NCBI GenBank assembly: GCA_007117185.1
Contig: SKHA01000345.1
Coordinates: 1 to 7,360, forward strand
Source: Spirochaeta sp.
Lineage (GTDB): Bacteria; Spirochaetota; Spirochaetia; DSM-27196; Alkalispirochaetaceae
Direction of reading: 5' to 3'
DNA: 7,360 bases
The notes under the pieces: generated by a model
What the model saw: the letters and a program-made list of their open reading frames with translations, nothing else
The model's database searches: none
What the model was told of the DNA's origin: nothing
Part shown: piece after piece, positions 6,201 to 7,360 of the stretch
Numbering within the stretch: the first letter of the stretch is position 1
Layout of the letters: each line of letters opens with the position of its first letter
Made by a program: the position numbers and the translations under genes

Positions 6201-6425
6201 TGGCCGATCTACCGCTACAACCCGGCGAATGAGCTGGTTGGCAAGGCACCGTTCGTCTGGGAGACTCCGGAGAAGACAGTCGACTTCGGCGTCTACACCG
6301 GCGCTGAGATTCGCTACCGTGCACTGGAGCTGGCCCAGCCGGAAGAAGCGGCACGGCTGCAGGGTCTGGCACGGAAGGACAACGATCGTCGCTTTGACGA
6401 TCTGAAGAAGCTTTCCGAAACCTGA
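3216..6425 (+). CDS. nifJ: Pyruvate:ferredoxin (flavodoxin) oxidoreductase lacking the two-cluster ferredoxin domain
   Basis: This 1069-residue cytosolic enzyme belongs to the single-chain PFOR family, which converts pyruvate and CoA to acetyl-CoA and CO2 and passes two electrons to ferredoxin or flavodoxin. Domain I has YPITPSS (28-34), MQSEAGAAGA (61-70) and VSARS (111-115); Thr31, Glu64 and Arg114 match the active-site residues of Desulfovibrio africanus PFOR even in number. Domain II includes LDRTKEPGGPGEP (327-339). The gamma-type domain III starts near CKFWGYGSDG (416-425). The thiamine-diphosphate domain has GGDGWAYDIGYGG (863-875) and YSNTGGQ (896-902, Asn898). Proximal-cluster cysteines are Cys706, Cys709, Cys734 and Cys973. 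Between VSAMPVDGLIPSGT (652-665) and SCFGCGE (705-711) only about 40 residues remain, and no CX2CX2CX3C motif exists, so the medial and distal 4Fe-4S clusters are missing. Usual family length is about 1170-1230. Electron exit to the acceptor must therefore differ. It is transcribed alone, with its own RBS and terminator. The family is certain; the true acceptor and even the direction (pyruvate synthesis) are open. Confidence 0.96.
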   Translation: MPKNFITLDGNEATARIAYAFSEVAAIYPITPSSNMGEYADDWAAKGRKNLFGEALQIIEMQSEAGAAGAVHGSLTAGALTTTFTASQGLLLMIPNMYKIAGELLPAVFHVSARSIAAQSLSIFGDHSDVMGVRQTGFGLISSANVQEAQDLAAISHLVALESRIPFVHFFDGFRTSHSIQKIEELSYDVLRDMLDMKYVEAFRALGMRPESPLVKVGAQNPDVYFQGRETVNNFYAATPDIIRKYMKLFAKKTGRTYDLFQYVGAPDAEKVIIAMGSGVDTIEETVNYLNKKGEKVGLLKVRVYRPWSAEDLEKAIPASVKKIAVLDRTKEPGGPGEPLFLDVVHALRKRDIEVIGGRYGLSSKEFTPAMVKSVYDHLDGKAFHDFTVGINDDVSKKSLPLTEVLDTEPEGVVRCKFWGYGSDGTVSANKNSIKIIGDETDMYVQAYFSYDSNKSGGFTVSHLRFGKEKIQSEYLLATSDFIALHRPQYIGRFDILEGIREGGTFLINTTEDPTKVFETFTRSMQETIIKKKVKVYAVDGSKLAKEAGLGNRINTVMQVAFFKLANVIDPDKAIELVKKYVEKQFASKGREIVEMNWKAIDMAADAVQEVPVPKSPGACAEEAVLVTDETDVFAKKIVEPIWKMKGDTIPVSAMPVDGLIPSGTKRVEMGGRRGPVTTKWAAKHETVQQMDVQFDEPYFEYPGSCFGCGEIPYISLITQLYGDRMMIANATGCSSIYGGTFPAVPYTAVSSGYGPTWANSLFEDNAEYGFGMRLAVDSNRTQLKSNVEALLEKGTGGELTASLKKNLDLWKSVSREAKDAATKTRELLPAALKNATAETSAIISKIIELGDYFVDRSVWIFGGDGWAYDIGYGGLDHVMAQQKNINVLVMDTEVYSNTGGQASKSTPRGAIAKFAADGKKTGKKNLGLMMTTYGHVYVASVSMGMNRDQVLNAILEAEAYDGPSIILAYSPCIAHGYDMKNSIKQSKNAAESGYWPIYRYNPANELVGKAPFVWETPEKTVDFGVYTGAEIRYRALELAQPEEAARLQGLARKDNDRRFDDLKKLSET

Positions 6426-6442
6426 TTCGGGATTCGGGATTC
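6424..6442. repeat. Short tandem repeat, GATTCGG x 2.7
   Basis: Two perfect copies of GATTCGG (6424-6430, 6431-6437) and a partial GATTC (6438-6442) start at the PFOR stop codon and run towards the terminator. Probably replication slippage in a spacer with little constraint; no function is evident. Confidence 0.6.
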
Positions 6443-6450
6443 TTTATGCA

Positions 6451-6477
6451 GGCAGCCCCTCCGGGGCTGCCTTTTTT
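6451..6477 (+). terminator. Rho-independent terminator of the PFOR gene
   Basis: A perfect 9-bp stem, GGCAGCCCC (6451-6459) with GGGGCTGCC (6463-6471), a TCC loop and six T residues (6472-6477). It begins 25 bp after the PFOR stop. The T-tract overlaps the TAA stop of the convergent histidine kinase gene. On the minus strand the hairpin is followed by TGCATAAAG rather than a T-run, so it looks one-directional by the classical rule. Confidence 0.92.
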
Positions 6478-7360
6478 ATGCCTGTATCAGCGGAAAGAGC
6501 AGTGAGAACTGCACACCCTGATCGCTACTGACGCTCATGTGTCCGCGCAGACCACCGGCAAGCATCGTCAGCAGCTGCATCCCGAACCCGTCAGAGTGTT
6601 CCAGCGAGACGCCATCGGGAAGACCGACCCCGTCGTCTTCGTAGATGAGAAGAACGTTATCGCCTTGTGTGCGCGCGATCAGGTGAATGGACCCTCCGTT
6701 TCTTCCGTGAAAGGCGTACTTTATGGAGTTTGTCACCAGTTCGTTGATGATGATCCCCAGGGACGAGAGCGCTTTCACCGGAAGCTGAAGCGGCTCAATA
6801 TTGGTCGTGATGTCCAGGACAAGGGTAGATCGAAAGATCGCAAGAATTTCCTGCAGAAGCGGGGCAAGGTACTCCGGCAAAGACAACAGGCGATTGTCCA
6901 GGGTGGAGCGGTATAGTCGATCGTACAGCACGGCCATGCTCTGGACCTGTGCGACGGCATCGGTCAGAACCTGCGAGGAAGGATCCCCGGCCAACTTGCG
7001 CGCGTGAACGCTCAGCAGCGTCTTCACGACGGTCATGTTGTTCTTGATGCGATGGTGCGTCTCAGCCAGGAGCATTTCCTTTTCCTGGAGCAGCCGCAGG
7101 CGGTCGCTGCTCAGGCGCCGAAGTCGTTGGTTGACCCACAAGGTCGCCGCGATCACAAGGCTTGCAAGAATTCCAAGACCTACAATGAGGCGATAGTTTG
7201 CCGACTCGACTACCTGAATATACACGTGGCGGTTAACAATCTCCTGTCGTTCCATCGGTGTTATGTCGGCGATGGCGAGATCCAGAATCTCCCGCAGAAG
7301 GGGCTCCCGGTGCAGGACACCCATCCTCAGATGGTTGTCGTACTCCGGGATCCGCCCGGC
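6476..7360 (-). CDS. Sensor histidine kinase with periplasmic solute-binding-type sensor domain (N terminus outside window)
   Basis: The frame is open to the window edge beyond the first in-frame Met at 7324, so the gene continues outside. The first visible residues (YDNHLRMGV, REPLLREILDLAIADI, ERQEIVNRHV) match the end of a family 3 solute-binding (SBP_bac_3) domain, here expected in the periplasm as ligand sensor. One membrane segment follows (about 7133-7192, LIVGLGILASLVIAATLWV), then a short charged linker. The HisKA_2 phosphoacceptor box is ETHHRIKNNM, with the likely phosphorylated His at 7052-7054. The ATPase domain shows the N box IINELVTNSIKYAF, the DDGVGLPDG box and GFGMQLL. The HisKA_2 type differs from the common HisKA and is frequent in kinases that work with unlinked response regulators. 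No response regulator is in view. The ligand, perhaps an amino acid or other small polar solute, is inferred from the sensor family. The TAA stop lies in the PFOR terminator T-tract. Confidence 0.9.
   Translation of the reverse strand, partial: AGRIPEYDNHLRMGVLHREPLLREILDLAIADITPMERQEIVNRHVYIQVVESANYRLIVGLGILASLVIAATLWVNQRLRRLSSDRLRLLQEKEMLLAETHHRIKNNMTVVKTLLSVHARKLAGDPSSQVLTDAVAQVQSMAVLYDRLYRSTLDNRLLSLPEYLAPLLQEILAIFRSTLVLDITTNIEPLQLPVKALSSLGIIINELVTNSIKYAFHGRNGGSIHLIARTQGDNVLLIYEDDGVGLPDGVSLEHSDGFGMQLLTMLAGGLRGHMSVSSDQGVQFSLLFPLIQA

Noticed and set aside
6451..6477. The PFOR terminator acting equally for the histidine kinase gene
   Set aside because: On the minus strand the hairpin is not followed by a T-run, so classical bidirectional termination is not supported, although weak activity cannot be excluded.
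1..7360. CRISPR array, insertion sequence, tRNA or phage features
   Set aside because: No regularly spaced repeats, transposase-like frame, terminal inverted repeats or cloverleaf were seen on reading both strands by eye.

Overview
The window comes from a moderately GC-rich bacterium with tightly packed genes. A single-chain pyruvate:ferredoxin oxidoreductase points to anaerobic or facultative fermentative metabolism. A spirochaete-like or similar anaerobe is a guess only; no ribosomal RNA or other marker fixes the taxon. There are six protein-coding genes, two of them cut by the window edges, and no RNA gene, mobile element or CRISPR array was seen.

Layout from left to right: (1) the 3' end of an Rrf2-family regulator (+) with a cysteine cluster; (2) an MscS-type mechanosensitive channel (-), whose 3' end overlaps the regulator tail to tail by 44 bp; (3) an isochorismatase-family hydrolase (+), whose ATG lies 18 bp from the channel's ATG, head to head; (4) a short, apparently active-site-less relative of GH13 sucrose/glucosylglycerate phosphorylases (-), ending 11 bp from the hydrolase; (5) a pyruvate:ferredoxin oxidoreductase (+) with its own promoter region, Shine-Dalgarno site and strong terminator; (6) the C-terminal part of a membrane sensor histidine kinase (-) with a solute-binding-protein sensor. 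The genes alternate strictly (+ - + - + -), so none is co-transcribed with its neighbour as an operon and functional links are weak. The themes are central fermentation (PFOR), osmotic protection (MscS), small-molecule hydrolysis and sensing.

The most striking observations are these. The PFOR keeps all residues for pyruvate and thiamine diphosphate chemistry and the four cysteines of the proximal 4Fe-4S cluster, but it lacks the whole two-cluster ferredoxin-like domain that normally carries electrons to ferredoxin. The GH13-like protein is shrunk to 343 residues and seems to have lost its catalytic acids. Three genes (mscS-like, isochorismatase, GH13-like) have no well-placed Shine-Dalgarno site, and each has a promoter-like pair whose -10 hexamer ends exactly 6 nt before the ATG, which predicts leaderless mRNAs. 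For the divergent mscS/isochorismatase pair the two -10 elements overlap on opposite strands. A CRP-length dyad, TTTGAC-N6-GTCAAA, lies in the promoter region of the PFOR gene.
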